This document shows positions 53,969-62,133 of a DNA stretch of 64,000 nt, one piece after another. Below the pieces are notes generated by a model, which was not told the DNA's origin, did not search any database, and saw nothing but the letters and a program-made list of their open reading frames with translations. The stretch spans positions 1 through 64,000 of the forward strand of contig NZ_FRCS01000021.1 of NCBI RefSeq assembly GCF_900143005.1, written 5' to 3'. The DNA is from Cryptosporangium aurantiacum (GTDB lineage Bacteria; Actinomycetota; Actinomycetes; Mycobacteriales; Cryptosporangiaceae). How positions within the stretch are numbered: position 1 is the stretch's first letter; every line of letters begins with the position of its first letter. The translations under genes and the position numbers were made by a program.

Positions 53969-56448
53969 TCGCGCTCGCCGCACGCATGGTGAGGTACCGC
54001 TGGGGCAGCGCGGTCGCGACGCTGGTCGCGCTCGCCTCCGGCGTCGCGCTCCTGATGAGCCTGGGCACATTCGTGGAGTCCGGGCTGCGGTATCGGGCCG
54101 AGCCGCACCGGTACGCCGCGGCCGACGTCGTCCTCGCCCGGTCGGAGATCGTCCGCACGGTCGAGGAGTTCGATGGGGAATCGACGACGAGCACCGTCCG
54201 GCTGCCGGGCGGTGGTGCGGTTCCGGAGCGGTTGGTCGCCAACGTCGGGAAGCTTCCGGGCGTCGAGAGTGTGGTCGGTGATACGGCGATCCCGGTCTTC
54301 GCCGGGTCGGTGCCCTCGCTCGGCCACGGCTGGAGCAGCGCGGCGCTCGGCCGGTACGGCTTGACCACTGGCGTCCGCCCGTCGGCTGACAACGAGATCG
54401 TCATCGGCAGCACGCTCTCTGACGCGGGCCTGCGGCCCGGAGAGTCCGTCGACCTGCTGATCGGTGGGGTGCTGCACCGGTTCACGGTGACCGGCGTCGT
54501 CGACGACGCGGACGCCGTGTTCTTCACCGACGCCACGGCCGCTGCGCTCAATCCGACGCCGGGTCACGTCGCAGCCGTGGGCGTTCGCGCCGCGCCGGAC
54601 GCGGACCGCGACGCGCTGGTAGCGGCCCTGACGACGCTGGCCGACGAGGTCGGTGCCCGCGCCTACACCGGCGACGACCGGGGGCTGGCCGAGCCGTCCG
54701 CGGAGCTGGAGGCGCAGGGCCTGCTGATTCAGCTCGGCGGCGCGTTCGGCGGTTACGTGGTGCTGCTGATCCTGTTCGTCGTGGCAGGCACCGTGGGGCT
54801 GGCGGTGCGACACCGCCGCCGTGACCTGGCACTGCTGCGCGCGATCGCCGCGACACCCGGCCAGGTGCGGCGGATGATCCTCGCGGAAGCGGCGCTCCTC
54901 GGTGGCCTCGGCGCGGTGCTCGGGCTGCCGCTCGGCGTCCTCGCGACGCGGTGGGCTCGCGGTGAACTCGTGGACCGGGGGTTCGCCCCGGAGTCGTTCC
55001 CGATCCTGCCCGGCGCGGTGGCCGCACCGACTGCGGTGCTGCTGACGTCGCTCGTCGCGATCGTGGCGGCGCTGGTCGCCGCACGTCGGGTCACCAAGAT
55101 CCGGCCGACCGAGGCACTCGGTGAGGTCGCGGTGGAGCCGGTCCGCGGCGGCCGGGTCCGGCGGGTTTTCGGGCTGGTGATGCTGGCCGCGGCCACCAGC
55201 CTCGGCCCGCTGACGCTCGGCACCGGCGGCCTGGTCGCGATGTCCTCGGCGACCGGCATGCTCTACCTGTTCGTCCTCGCGGTCGGCCTGCTCGCACCGG
55301 AGATCAACCGATTCGCCGCGCGGCTGCTCGATCCGTTGCTCCGGACGCTGTGGCGATCGAGCGGGTACCTCGCGGCCGCGAACCTGCGGGCGAACGCCCG
55401 GGGCACGGCGACCGTCCTCACCGCGCTGGTGCTCGCCGTCGGGCTCGGCGGTTCGGTCTGGTTCCTGCAGGACAACCTGGAGCGCAACACCGTCGACCAG
55501 CGCCGAGACGGCACGCTCGCCCAGCGGGCGCTGGTGTCGGACGCGGGGCTGCCGGCCACCGCGGTGGACGAGATCCGGCGGGTGCCCGGCGTCGAGGCGG
55601 CCACGCCGGTACGCAGTACGACCGTGGTCGCGCCGGTGTTGGACGGCATCGAGGCCGCCGGAGCCCAGGCCGTCGACCCGGCCACGCTGCCGGCCACCGT
55701 CGACCTGGACGTCACCGACGGAAGCCTGGACGCGCTGGACGAGCGGACAGTCGCGGTGTCCGACCTGCGGGCGTCCTCGTCGGGGTGGGGCGTGGGTGAC
55801 ACCGCGAACCTGCACCTGGCCGACGGCACGCCGGTCGAGCTGCGGGTAGTCGCGATCTACCGGCGCGGCCTCGGATTCGGCGACTTCACGCTCGCTGCGG
55901 CGACCGTCGGTGGGCCGGCCGACCAGGTCCTGATCCGGACCGCGCCGGGTGCCGACACCGACCGGGCACTCGCCGCGGTGGCGGCCCGGTATCCCGGCAG
56001 CGCGCTGGTGCAGCGCGACGACCTCACCGCCGGGCTGGCCCGCGACCTGGCGGTCAGCGCCTGGGCGAACAAGCTGCTGATCAGCGTCCTGGTCGGGTAC
56101 GCCGCGCTGGCTGCGGCCAACACGATGGTGGTGGCGGCGCTGGCCCGGCGCCGGGAGCTGGCCGTGCTGCGTCTCGTCGGACTCACCAAGGGTCAGGTCA
56201 AACGGATGGTGCACGCCGAGCAGGCGGGCCTGCTCGGCGTGGCACTGGTGATCGGCGGGGTGATCGCCGCCTGGACGCTGGCCTCGGTGGTCCGGGCGCT
56301 GACCGGCGACCTGGTGCCGTACGTGCCGCCGCTCGGTGGTGCGGCGGTCATCGGTGGGGCGACGCTGCTGGCGCTGCTCACGACCGTGCTCCCGATCGGT
56401 CGCCTGCTACGCACGCCGCCGGTCGAGCACATCGGGGTCAAGGAGTGA
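53965..56448 (+). CDS. FtsX/MacB-like ABC permease
   Basis: An 827-residue permease with two FtsX units. It has an N-terminal helix (YRWGSAVATLVALASGVALLMSLG), an extracytoplasmic domain (about 40-250), helices 2-4 (GGYVVLLILFVVAGTVGLAVRHRRRDLALLRAIAATPGQVRRMI...), a second extracytoplasmic domain (about 500-690) and the final three helices (NKLLISVLVGYAALAAANTMVVAALARRRELAVLRLVGLTKGQVKRMV). The two xRRRxLxxLRxxGxTxxQ motifs are the coupling helices to the ATPase. It pairs with the MacB/LolD ATPase upstream. The substrate is unknown. Confidence 0.94.
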   Translation: MIALAARMVRYRWGSAVATLVALASGVALLMSLGTFVESGLRYRAEPHRYAAADVVLARSEIVRTVEEFDGESTTSTVRLPGGGAVPERLVANVGKLPGVESVVGDTAIPVFAGSVPSLGHGWSSAALGRYGLTTGVRPSADNEIVIGSTLSDAGLRPGESVDLLIGGVLHRFTVTGVVDDADAVFFTDATAAALNPTPGHVAAVGVRAAPDADRDALVAALTTLADEVGARAYTGDDRGLAEPSAELEAQGLLIQLGGAFGGYVVLLILFVVAGTVGLAVRHRRRDLALLRAIAATPGQVRRMILAEAALLGGLGAVLGLPLGVLATRWARGELVDRGFAPESFPILPGAVAAPTAVLLTSLVAIVAALVAARRVTKIRPTEALGEVAVEPVRGGRVRRVFGLVMLAAATSLGPLTLGTGGLVAMSSATGMLYLFVLAVGLLAPEINRFAARLLDPLLRTLWRSSGYLAAANLRANARGTATVLTALVLAVGLGGSVWFLQDNLERNTVDQRRDGTLAQRALVSDAGLPATAVDEIRRVPGVEAATPVRSTTVVAPVLDGIEAAGAQAVDPATLPATVDLDVTDGSLDALDERTVAVSDLRASSSGWGVGDTANLHLADGTPVELRVVAIYRRGLGFGDFTLAAATVGGPADQVLIRTAPGADTDRALAAVAARYPGSALVQRDDLTAGLARDLAVSAWANKLLISVLVGYAALAAANTMVVAALARRRELAVLRLVGLTKGQVKRMVHAEQAGLLGVALVIGGVIAAWTLASVVRALTGDLVPYVPPLGGAAVIGGATLLALLTTVLPIGRLLRTPPVEHIGVKE

Positions 56449-56459
56449 CGGCGCTTCCG

Positions 56460-56975
56460 TCACACCGCCGATCGGGATGCCGAGGGTTCCTCCAGCGCGG
56501 TGCGCAGGCGGTTCCGCGCCCGGTGCAGACGCGTCCGGACGGTGCCCGGCGTCAGGTCGAGGATCGCGGCGATCTCGGCCGGCGTGCGCTGCTCCCAGGC
56601 CGTCAGCGTGACGATCGTGCGATCGACGTCGGACAGCTCGGCGAGAGCGGCGTCCAACACCGGGTGATCGCCGGCCGCCGTCGTCCGGGTGAAGCGGCCG
56701 AGCGCGCTGGCCAAGGCGTCGACCAGCCGGAGGCGCCGCCGGTGCCCACGGCTGTGGTTGGCCAGCGACCGATGAGCGACGCCGAACAGCCAGGGAAGGG
56801 CGGCGTCCCCGTCGGGGACGTCGTCGATGCGGCGCCAGACCGTGGTGAACACCTCGGCCAGCACGTCGGCGGCGTCCGCGGGCTGATCCGTGCGGCGCAG
56901 CAGGAACGCGAGGACCGGCGCGCGGTGGGCACGGTAGAGCGTCTCGAAGCGCGTCCGCGCCTCGGCGGCGCTCAC
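56460..56975 (-). CDS. ECF sigma factor
   Basis: A 171-residue minimal ECF sigma factor. Region 2 covers about residues 8-80 (RFETLYRAHRAPVLAFLLRRTDQPADAADVLAEVFTTVWRRIDDVP... ALPWLFGVAHRSLANHSRGHRR) and region 4 about 108-160 (ALAELSDVDRTIVTLTAWEQRTPAEIAAILDLTPGTVRTRLHRARNRL). Its start overlaps the stop of a membrane protein gene (ATGA), which comes first in the operon. It ends 11 bases from the convergent permease gene. Regulated genes unknown. Confidence 0.92.
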   Translation of the reverse strand: MSAAEARTRFETLYRAHRAPVLAFLLRRTDQPADAADVLAEVFTTVWRRIDDVPDGDAALPWLFGVAHRSLANHSRGHRRRLRLVDALASALGRFTRTTAAGDHPVLDAALAELSDVDRTIVTLTAWEQRTPAEIAAILDLTPGTVRTRLHRARNRLRTALEEPSASRSAV

Positions 56976-57757
56976 CGGCCGGCCCGTTCGGCGTCGGTCA
57001 GGTAGTCCGGCGCGTTGATCGAGGGGTCCGGTGTCACCGGAGCGCCGGTCGGCGAGATCTTGCCCGAGCAGTTCAAGTCGTAGAGGTAGCGGACCGACGG
57101 TTCGTCGCCAAGCCGAGCGGCCTTCGCGATCTTCAGGTAGTAGATGCCGTCGTCGTCGCTGCGTTCGCGCAGCACCCGCCAGTCGGGGATGTCGTCCAGA
57201 GTGCGCTGTGCCTGCGCCATCTGCGCGGCGTCACCGCGGTCGTGGCCCTCGAGCCAGTACCCCTGCCACTGGCAGGCGGACTCCATCGCGAGCTCCAGCC
57301 TGACGCCGGTCTCCTGGATGAGACCGGACTCGCCCGGACCGGCGTACGACCTGATGACCTGCAGCCTTTCCGACCAGTCGCCGCCCGGCGGCAGCGGATA
57401 GTCGCGGCCGTACTCCTCCACCAGCGCCGCCATCTCCGGCGAGTCGGCGCGGAGGTACTCGCTGGTGTCCTGCTCGGTCGTCCCGGGCGGACCGAATTGG
57501 CCGGTACGCAGGTCGATCCAGTCGGCCGCGGCCGGGACGCCGACCGCGAGCGCGGCGGCCAACGCGGCCGACGCGGCGACGATGACGGCCCGGCGGCGAC
57601 GGGGTCGTAACGACGGCCCGGCGGTTTTCCCGGCGACGATGCGTTCGCCGAGCGCGTCCAGGGCCGCGTTGATCTCCGGCGTGTCGAGGTCGGCCGTGCT
57701 CGGGCCGGTGCGGGCGGCCAGCAAGGCGTCGAGCTCGTCGTGCGGTTCGTGGGGCAT
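56972..57757 (-). CDS. Membrane protein, probable partner of ECF sigma factor
   Basis: A 261-residue single-span protein: cytoplasmic part of about 55 residues (HEPHDELDALLAARTGPSTADLDTPEINAALDALGERIVAGKTAG), a membrane helix (RRAVIVAASAALAAALAVGVPAAADW, about 56-80), and an extracytoplasmic domain with two cysteines (ESACQWQGYW and LNCSG). The layout matches an anti-sigma factor, but no zinc site (HxxxCxxC) is seen. It precedes the sigma gene, opposite to the usual order. An AAC-containing TGTAAC element about 50 bases upstream may be its -35. Role as anti-sigma is inferred. Confidence 0.72.
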   Translation of the reverse strand: MPHEPHDELDALLAARTGPSTADLDTPEINAALDALGERIVAGKTAGPSLRPRRRRAVIVAASAALAAALAVGVPAAADWIDLRTGQFGPPGTTEQDTSEYLRADSPEMAALVEEYGRDYPLPPGGDWSERLQVIRSYAGPGESGLIQETGVRLELAMESACQWQGYWLEGHDRGDAAQMAQAQRTLDDIPDWRVLRERSDDDGIYYLKIAKAARLGDEPSVRYLYDLNCSGKISPTGAPVTPDPSINAPDYLTDAERAGR

Positions 57758-57855
57758 CCGTGCTCCTCGGGTCGGGCGACACCCCTTCCTGTCCGGATCG
57801 GACCCCCAGCGTTACAGGGCCCAGCCGATTACTCCGTCGTGAGTTCGACGACGGG

Positions 57856-58752
57856 TCACCGGCCCGCGGTCACGTGGTCGACCGCGGCGTCGTTGAACGC
57901 GCGGACGCGTGCCGTGGCGTTGTCAGTGCGCCACAGAAGCCCCCACTGCAGCGGCGGAGCGTCCTGGAGATGGACGTAGACGATGTCGGGCCGCACGTAG
58001 TAGCGGCGCACGTTGGCGCCGACCGGGAAGACTCCGTGGCCGGCGCCGACGAGCGTCATCATTTCCTGGAACGTCGCTGCCGACCGACCGGTCCGGATCG
58101 GACGACCGGACGGGGTCACCTCCGGGGTGCGGTCGGCGCGCATCGACTCGGGCAGCGTGTCCGGTAGCTGGAGCATCGTGACCGAGGCGAGGTCCTCGAC
58201 GGAGAGCGTGTCGCGACGGGCGAACGGGTGTCCCACCGGAACGGCCAGGAAACGGGCCTCGGACACCAGCACCGGCCCGGTGACGATGTCGGGCTCCCGG
58301 ACCGGGAGCGTCGCCAGGGCCAGGTCGACGGTGCCTTCCTGGAGCCAGGGCATCAGCTCCCCGATCTGCGCCTCCCGGATCTGGACGTCGCAGTCGGGGT
58401 GGCGTCCCCGGAACAGGTCGGTGACGCCGACCAGCAACAGCCCGCCCGCCGCGCCGGTGAACGAGACCCGGAGCGTCCCGGTGAAACCGCGGCCGGTCTC
58501 GATCGCGCTGGTGAGCGCGGCGCCGATCTGCTCCCAGGCGGGCCGCAGGTCCGCGTAGAGCTGACGCCCGACGGGGGAGAGCTCCACCCGGCGGCTGGTC
58601 CGGTTGAACAGCGGCACGCCGACCCGCCGTTCGAGCTTGTTGATCGTCTGGCTGATCCGGGCCGTCGAGACGTGCAGCCGCTCGGCGGTGTGCCCGAAGT
58701 GCAGCTCCTCGGCGAGGACGAGGAACGCCTCCACCTCGTGCCGTTCCAGCAT
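57856..58752 (-). CDS. LysR-family transcriptional regulator
   Basis: A 298-residue LysR regulator: winged helix at residues 1-60 (HEVEAFLVLAEELHFGHTAERLHVSTARISQTINKLERRVGVPLFNRTSRRVELSP), then a two-lobe substrate-binding domain (from about 90: FTGTLRVSFTGAAGGLLLVGVTDLFRGRHPDCDVQI). It is divergent from a SnoaL-like gene and a BBE-like oxidase, with a LysR-type inverted repeat (58773-58790) in between. It probably activates or represses both genes in response to their substrate. Confidence 0.93.
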   Translation of the reverse strand: MLERHEVEAFLVLAEELHFGHTAERLHVSTARISQTINKLERRVGVPLFNRTSRRVELSPVGRQLYADLRPAWEQIGAALTSAIETGRGFTGTLRVSFTGAAGGLLLVGVTDLFRGRHPDCDVQIREAQIGELMPWLQEGTVDLALATLPVREPDIVTGPVLVSEARFLAVPVGHPFARRDTLSVEDLASVTMLQLPDTLPESMRADRTPEVTPSGRPIRTGRSAATFQEMMTLVGAGHGVFPVGANVRRYYVRPDIVYVHLQDAPPLQWGLLWRTDNATARVRAFNDAAVDHVTAGR

Positions 58753-58772
58753 GTCCGCACCTCCGCATCGTT

Positions 58773-58790
58773 AATCGTGGCTTCACGATT
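58773..58790. promoter_or_regulatory. LysR-type binding site
   Basis: AATCGTG-GCTT-CACGATT (58773-58790) has perfect seven-base arms and includes an ATC-N10-GAT core near the LysR consensus. It lies 21 bases from the LysR start and 87 bases from the SnoaL start, the usual place for divergent control. Confidence 0.65.
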
Positions 58791-58876
58791 GTCGCTCGGA
58801 TGCGCGTTGTTCCGGCGCCGCGCTCGTCCGAGGGTTGATCCGTACGAGATACCGATCGACCTGCGAAGGAATACCG

Positions 58877-59344
58877 ATGTCCGCTGCTCGCGTGGCGTTA
58901 TTGCACGACCGCGTCGAGATCCTCGACGCGCTCTACCGCTTCGGTCTCGGCCAGGACCGGAAGGACCGGGAACTGTTCGCATCGGCGTTCGCCGCGGACG
59001 CCGAGCTGGATTTCCGGCCGACGGCGGCCAAGTGGGGCGCCCAGGTGCCGCTGATGTCCGGCCGGGACACGATCGTGACGACGATCCTCGGAATGTTCGC
59101 CGGGCGGGTCGACACCACCCACCAGGTCACGAACCCGCGTGTGGAGATCGACGGTGACATCGCCCGGCTGACCGCTCTGGTCGAGGCCCAGCACCTGCTC
59201 AGCGCCGACCACGGCGTGTTCGCGCTGCTGAAGAACTTCTACGAGGTCGAGCTCGTGCGCGACGGCGAGCGCTGGGTGATCCGGCAGCTCCGCATCGACA
59301 ACGCCTGGTTCACCGGCGATCCGACCGCGATCTTCACCGCCTGA
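58877..59344 (+). CDS. SnoaL-like NTF2 protein
   Basis: A 155-residue NTF2-like protein of the SnoaL_4 type (RVEILDALYRFGLGQDRKDRELFASAFAADAELDFRPTAAKWGAQVPLMSGRDTIVTTILGMFAG, then HQVTNPRVEIDGDIARLTALVEAQHL and WVIRQLRIDNAWFTGD). SnoaL-type proteins act as cyclases, dehydratases or hydrolases on aromatic polyketide-like ring systems; Asp and His residues in LDFRP and HQVTNP are candidates. ATG 58877 follows GAAGGAAT. It is 15 bases ahead of a BBE-like oxidase, so a shared pathway is likely under LysR control. Confidence 0.85.
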   Translation: MSAARVALLHDRVEILDALYRFGLGQDRKDRELFASAFAADAELDFRPTAAKWGAQVPLMSGRDTIVTTILGMFAGRVDTTHQVTNPRVEIDGDIARLTALVEAQHLLSADHGVFALLKNFYEVELVRDGERWVIRQLRIDNAWFTGDPTAIFTA

Positions 59345-59359
59345 ACAGAGGAGAACCGT

Positions 59360-60682
59360 ATGAAGAACCTGCGCTCTGCCGTCCGCGGACGGGTGCTGTT
59401 GCCCGGAGACGCCGGCTTCGCCGACGCCGCGCGGCCGTGGAACCTCGCCGTCGAACAACCGGTGGCCGCGGTGGTCGACGCCGAGGACGCCGACGACGTC
59501 GCCGCGCTGGTCAGCCACGCACGCGCCCACGGGCTGACGGTGGCGGCCCAGCCCAGCGGACACGGCGCCACCGGTGACGTCGAGGGTGTGGTCCTGCTCC
59601 GCATCCGGCGGCTCGACGAGCTGCGCGTCGACCCGGACGCCCGCACCGCTCGCGTCGGCGCCGGCGTGACGTGGGGCCAGGTCCAGGCCGTCGCCGGGCC
59701 ACACGGGCTGACCGGCCTCCCGGGCAGCTCCCCGGCGGTCAGCGTCGTCGGTTACACGCTCGGCGGCGGGTTGAGCTGGTTCGGCCGCAAGTACGGGTGG
59801 GCTGCCGACAGCGTCACCGCGTTCGACGTCGTCGACGCCGACGGGCGCCGCGCCCGGGTGACCGCCGAAACCGACGCCGAGCTGTTCTGGGCACTTCGCG
59901 GGGGCGGTGGTGACTTCGCGATCGTCACCGCAGTCGAGTTCGGACTGCACCCGGCGCCCGCGCTGTACGGCGGGCGGGTGCTCTGGCCCGCCGATCGTGC
60001 ACCCGACGTGCTGGCGGCGTTCCGCGACCTCACCACCGACGCGCCGGACGAGCTCACGGTCTGGGCCGACCTGCTGCAGTTCCCGGGCGCTGCGCCGCTG
60101 GTCGCGGTCGACGCCACCTACCTCGGTGACCCGGTCGAGGGGCGAGCGCTGCTGCGCGCCCTGGACGAGGTCGGTCCGCCGATCTCGGACGGACGGAGTC
60201 TGCTTCCGATCGCCGACGTGGGCGCGATCACCGCCGAACCGGTGGATCCCGCTCCCGGCCTCTTCCGCGGCGAGCTGCTGACCGGGCTGGACGACGCGGT
60301 GCTCAAGGCGGTGGTCGCCGCGCCGATCGACCCGCTGCTGAGCGTCCAAATCAGGCAGTTGGGAGGCGCGCTGGCCGGGCCGTCCGACAGTCCGCACGGA
60401 CCGTTGACCGAGCCGTATGCGATCTACCTGTTCGGTGCGCCGACGCCCGCCACCGCGGCGGCCATTCGGGCCCGGGAGGATCAGCTGATCGCCGACCTCG
60501 GCCCGCACGTCGGCGGACGCAAGCCGTTCACGTTCCTCGCGCCGGGGGAGAGCGTCAGCGCCGCGTTCCACCCGGGTGCGGTCGCTCGGCTCCGGGCGGT
60601 CAAGGATGATCGCGACCCCGAGCGGGTGTTCCGCAGCAACTTCCCTGTCCATTCGGGTCAGATCCACAGCAGGCCCCAGTAG
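59360..60682 (+). CDS. BBE-like FAD-linked oxidase
   Basis: A 440-residue flavoprotein with a PCMH FAD-binding domain (about residues 30-205) and a BBE C-terminus (GRKPFTFLAPGESVSAAFHPGAVARLRAVKDDRDPERVFRSNFPV). The covalent flavin histidine is His68 in QPSGHGATGD. In bicovalent family members a cysteine follows near LPGSCPxV; here the residue is Ser124 (LPGSSPAV), so FAD is probably linked by one bond only. It oxidises an alcohol or catalyses oxidative cyclisation. Partner of the SnoaL-like protein 15 bases upstream. Its 3' end overlaps the convergent hydrolase gene by 25 bases. Confidence 0.9.
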   Translation: MKNLRSAVRGRVLLPGDAGFADAARPWNLAVEQPVAAVVDAEDADDVAALVSHARAHGLTVAAQPSGHGATGDVEGVVLLRIRRLDELRVDPDARTARVGAGVTWGQVQAVAGPHGLTGLPGSSPAVSVVGYTLGGGLSWFGRKYGWAADSVTAFDVVDADGRRARVTAETDAELFWALRGGGGDFAIVTAVEFGLHPAPALYGGRVLWPADRAPDVLAAFRDLTTDAPDELTVWADLLQFPGAAPLVAVDATYLGDPVEGRALLRALDEVGPPISDGRSLLPIADVGAITAEPVDPAPGLFRGELLTGLDDAVLKAVVAAPIDPLLSVQIRQLGGALAGPSDSPHGPLTEPYAIYLFGAPTPATAAAIRAREDQLIADLGPHVGGRKPFTFLAPGESVSAAFHPGAVARLRAVKDDRDPERVFRSNFPVHSGQIHSRPQ

Positions 60683-61998
60683 ATCGTCCAGGGGAGCGTG
60701 AGCGCGGCGACCGCGGTGAGGGCGCCGGTCCGGATCCGCCCCGCCGATGTCAGCTTTGACGGGCGGTGCCAGGCGGCCAGGACCGCGAGGGCAGCCACGA
60801 CGGTGCCGACGGCGAGCAGTTGCGTGAACAGCCAGGCGACCGGCCTCCCCGCGACCACCGGGCCGGTCACCTTGCCTGCGGAGGCCAGCAGAAAGAACAT
60901 GTAGCAGAGCGTCCACAGCACGCTGACCGGAGCGAGCACGGCGAGCCACCGGAAGGCCTTCGGGAGCCGCCCGGCCCGGATCAGGCCGAAGGCCAGCCCA
61001 CCGAGGACCATCACTGCTCCGGTGACCAGAATCCAGCGGGTTCCCGCGCCGACCGGGTCGGGCGTGGGCGCCTCCGGGGCGAGTTCGACGCCTGTCGGCG
61101 TCCGGGACGGATCGTGGATCCACGCCACCTCGGCGTCCGCGTATCCGGCCGGCAGCGTCGGCAGGCGGTCGAAACCCTCGTTCGCGGTCGTGTGCAGGTT
61201 GTGGTTCACCGACGCCACGATGCGGACGCTGTGCTGCGTGTTGCCGCCACGCTCGAGCGCCTCGCGGATCAGCCGACTGCTCTCCCTGGGCACGCTGTCA
61301 CGGTCGAACTCTCCCCACTGGGCGAGCACCGGCTGGCGCACGCGCTCCCAGGCCGGCACCGGGTCGAAGTCGTACTCCGGGAACAGGCCGACGTCGATCG
61401 CGGTGCCCAGCACGGTGGTCTGCAGCGTTCGCGCGAGGCGCCCGGTGACACCGGCGTGCTCGAGATACGGGCCGTACGCCCAGGCGGTCTGCGCCGCCGG
61501 GGTGACCCCGACCGCCCCGACCGTGATCACGAACGCCACCTCGTCGGATCGACCGGCAGCGATCGGCGCGACGAACGCTCCCTCGGACAGTGCCCAGAGA
61601 CCGATCCGATCGGGATCGACGCCCTGGCGGGTCCGCAGTACCCGGACGGCCGCCAGCGCGTCGTCGGCAAGCAGCCCGTAGTCCCGCTTCAGCAGCGAAT
61701 ACCCGACCGACCGCTTGTCGTAGGCCAGCGTCACGACACCGTGACGTGCGTAGGCCTCGGCCTCCGCACGCAGGTACGACCGGCCACGGTTGCCCGCACC
61801 CTCGAGCAGGACGAGGCCGGGCTGGCGCCCGGTGGCGGTGCGGGGGGCGAACACCGTGCCGTGCAGGGTGACGCCGTCGCTGCTGGTGAATGAAACCTCG
61901 GTGGTCGTGACGTCCGAGGCAGCGGACGCTGCGGACGATACGACCATCATCGCGATCATCGTCACCAGCGCCGCCAGTGCTAGCACTAGCCGTTTCAT
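60658..61998 (-). CDS. Membrane-anchored alpha/beta hydrolase
   Basis: A 446-residue protein. Signal-type helix (KRLVLALAALVTMIAMMVVSSAAS), then an extracytoplasmic alpha/beta hydrolase domain (about residues 35-320) with oxyanion GAGNRGRS, nucleophile elbow ALSEGAF (Ser in GLWALSEGA), and catalytic His candidate VNHNLHTTANEG. Four C-terminal helices follow (RWILVTGAVMVLGGLAFGLI, WLAVLAPVSVLWTLCYMFFLLA, WLFTQLLAVGTVVAALAVLAAW, LTAVAALTLPWTIYWGLLWI), anchoring it in the membrane. Such proteins may be esterases or peptidases acting on external substrates. ATG 61998 (MKRLVLALAALV). Confidence 0.86.
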   Translation of the reverse strand: MKRLVLALAALVTMIAMMVVSSAASAASDVTTTEVSFTSSDGVTLHGTVFAPRTATGRQPGLVLLEGAGNRGRSYLRAEAEAYARHGVVTLAYDKRSVGYSLLKRDYGLLADDALAAVRVLRTRQGVDPDRIGLWALSEGAFVAPIAAGRSDEVAFVITVGAVGVTPAAQTAWAYGPYLEHAGVTGRLARTLQTTVLGTAIDVGLFPEYDFDPVPAWERVRQPVLAQWGEFDRDSVPRESSRLIREALERGGNTQHSVRIVASVNHNLHTTANEGFDRLPTLPAGYADAEVAWIHDPSRTPTGVELAPEAPTPDPVGAGTRWILVTGAVMVLGGLAFGLIRAGRLPKAFRWLAVLAPVSVLWTLCYMFFLLASAGKVTGPVVAGRPVAWLFTQLLAVGTVVAALAVLAAWHRPSKLTSAGRIRTGALTAVAALTLPWTIYWGLLWI

Positions 61999-62133
61999 CG
62001 TGCCTCCTGTAGCTCTTTCCGTCATTGGCCACAGTGGTCGAGAGCGCGCGTGCGCCCCAGGGCGCCGACGCCTCGGTTCGCCCAGGTGCTGGCACCCTGC
62101 CCGGCCGGAGGTGTCGGGCCCTACCGTCAGGCC

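Noticed and set aside
53134-56214. A 1026-codon open frame on the minus strand
   Set aside because: It is antisense to the intact FtsX-like permease and ABC ATPase. Its product is Arg/Gly/His/Asp-rich with no domain, typical of the shadow frame in very GC-rich DNA.
58898-61123. A 741-codon minus-strand frame
   Set aside because: It covers the SnoaL and BBE oxidase genes in antisense and part of the hydrolase gene, with low-complexity composition and no family resemblance.
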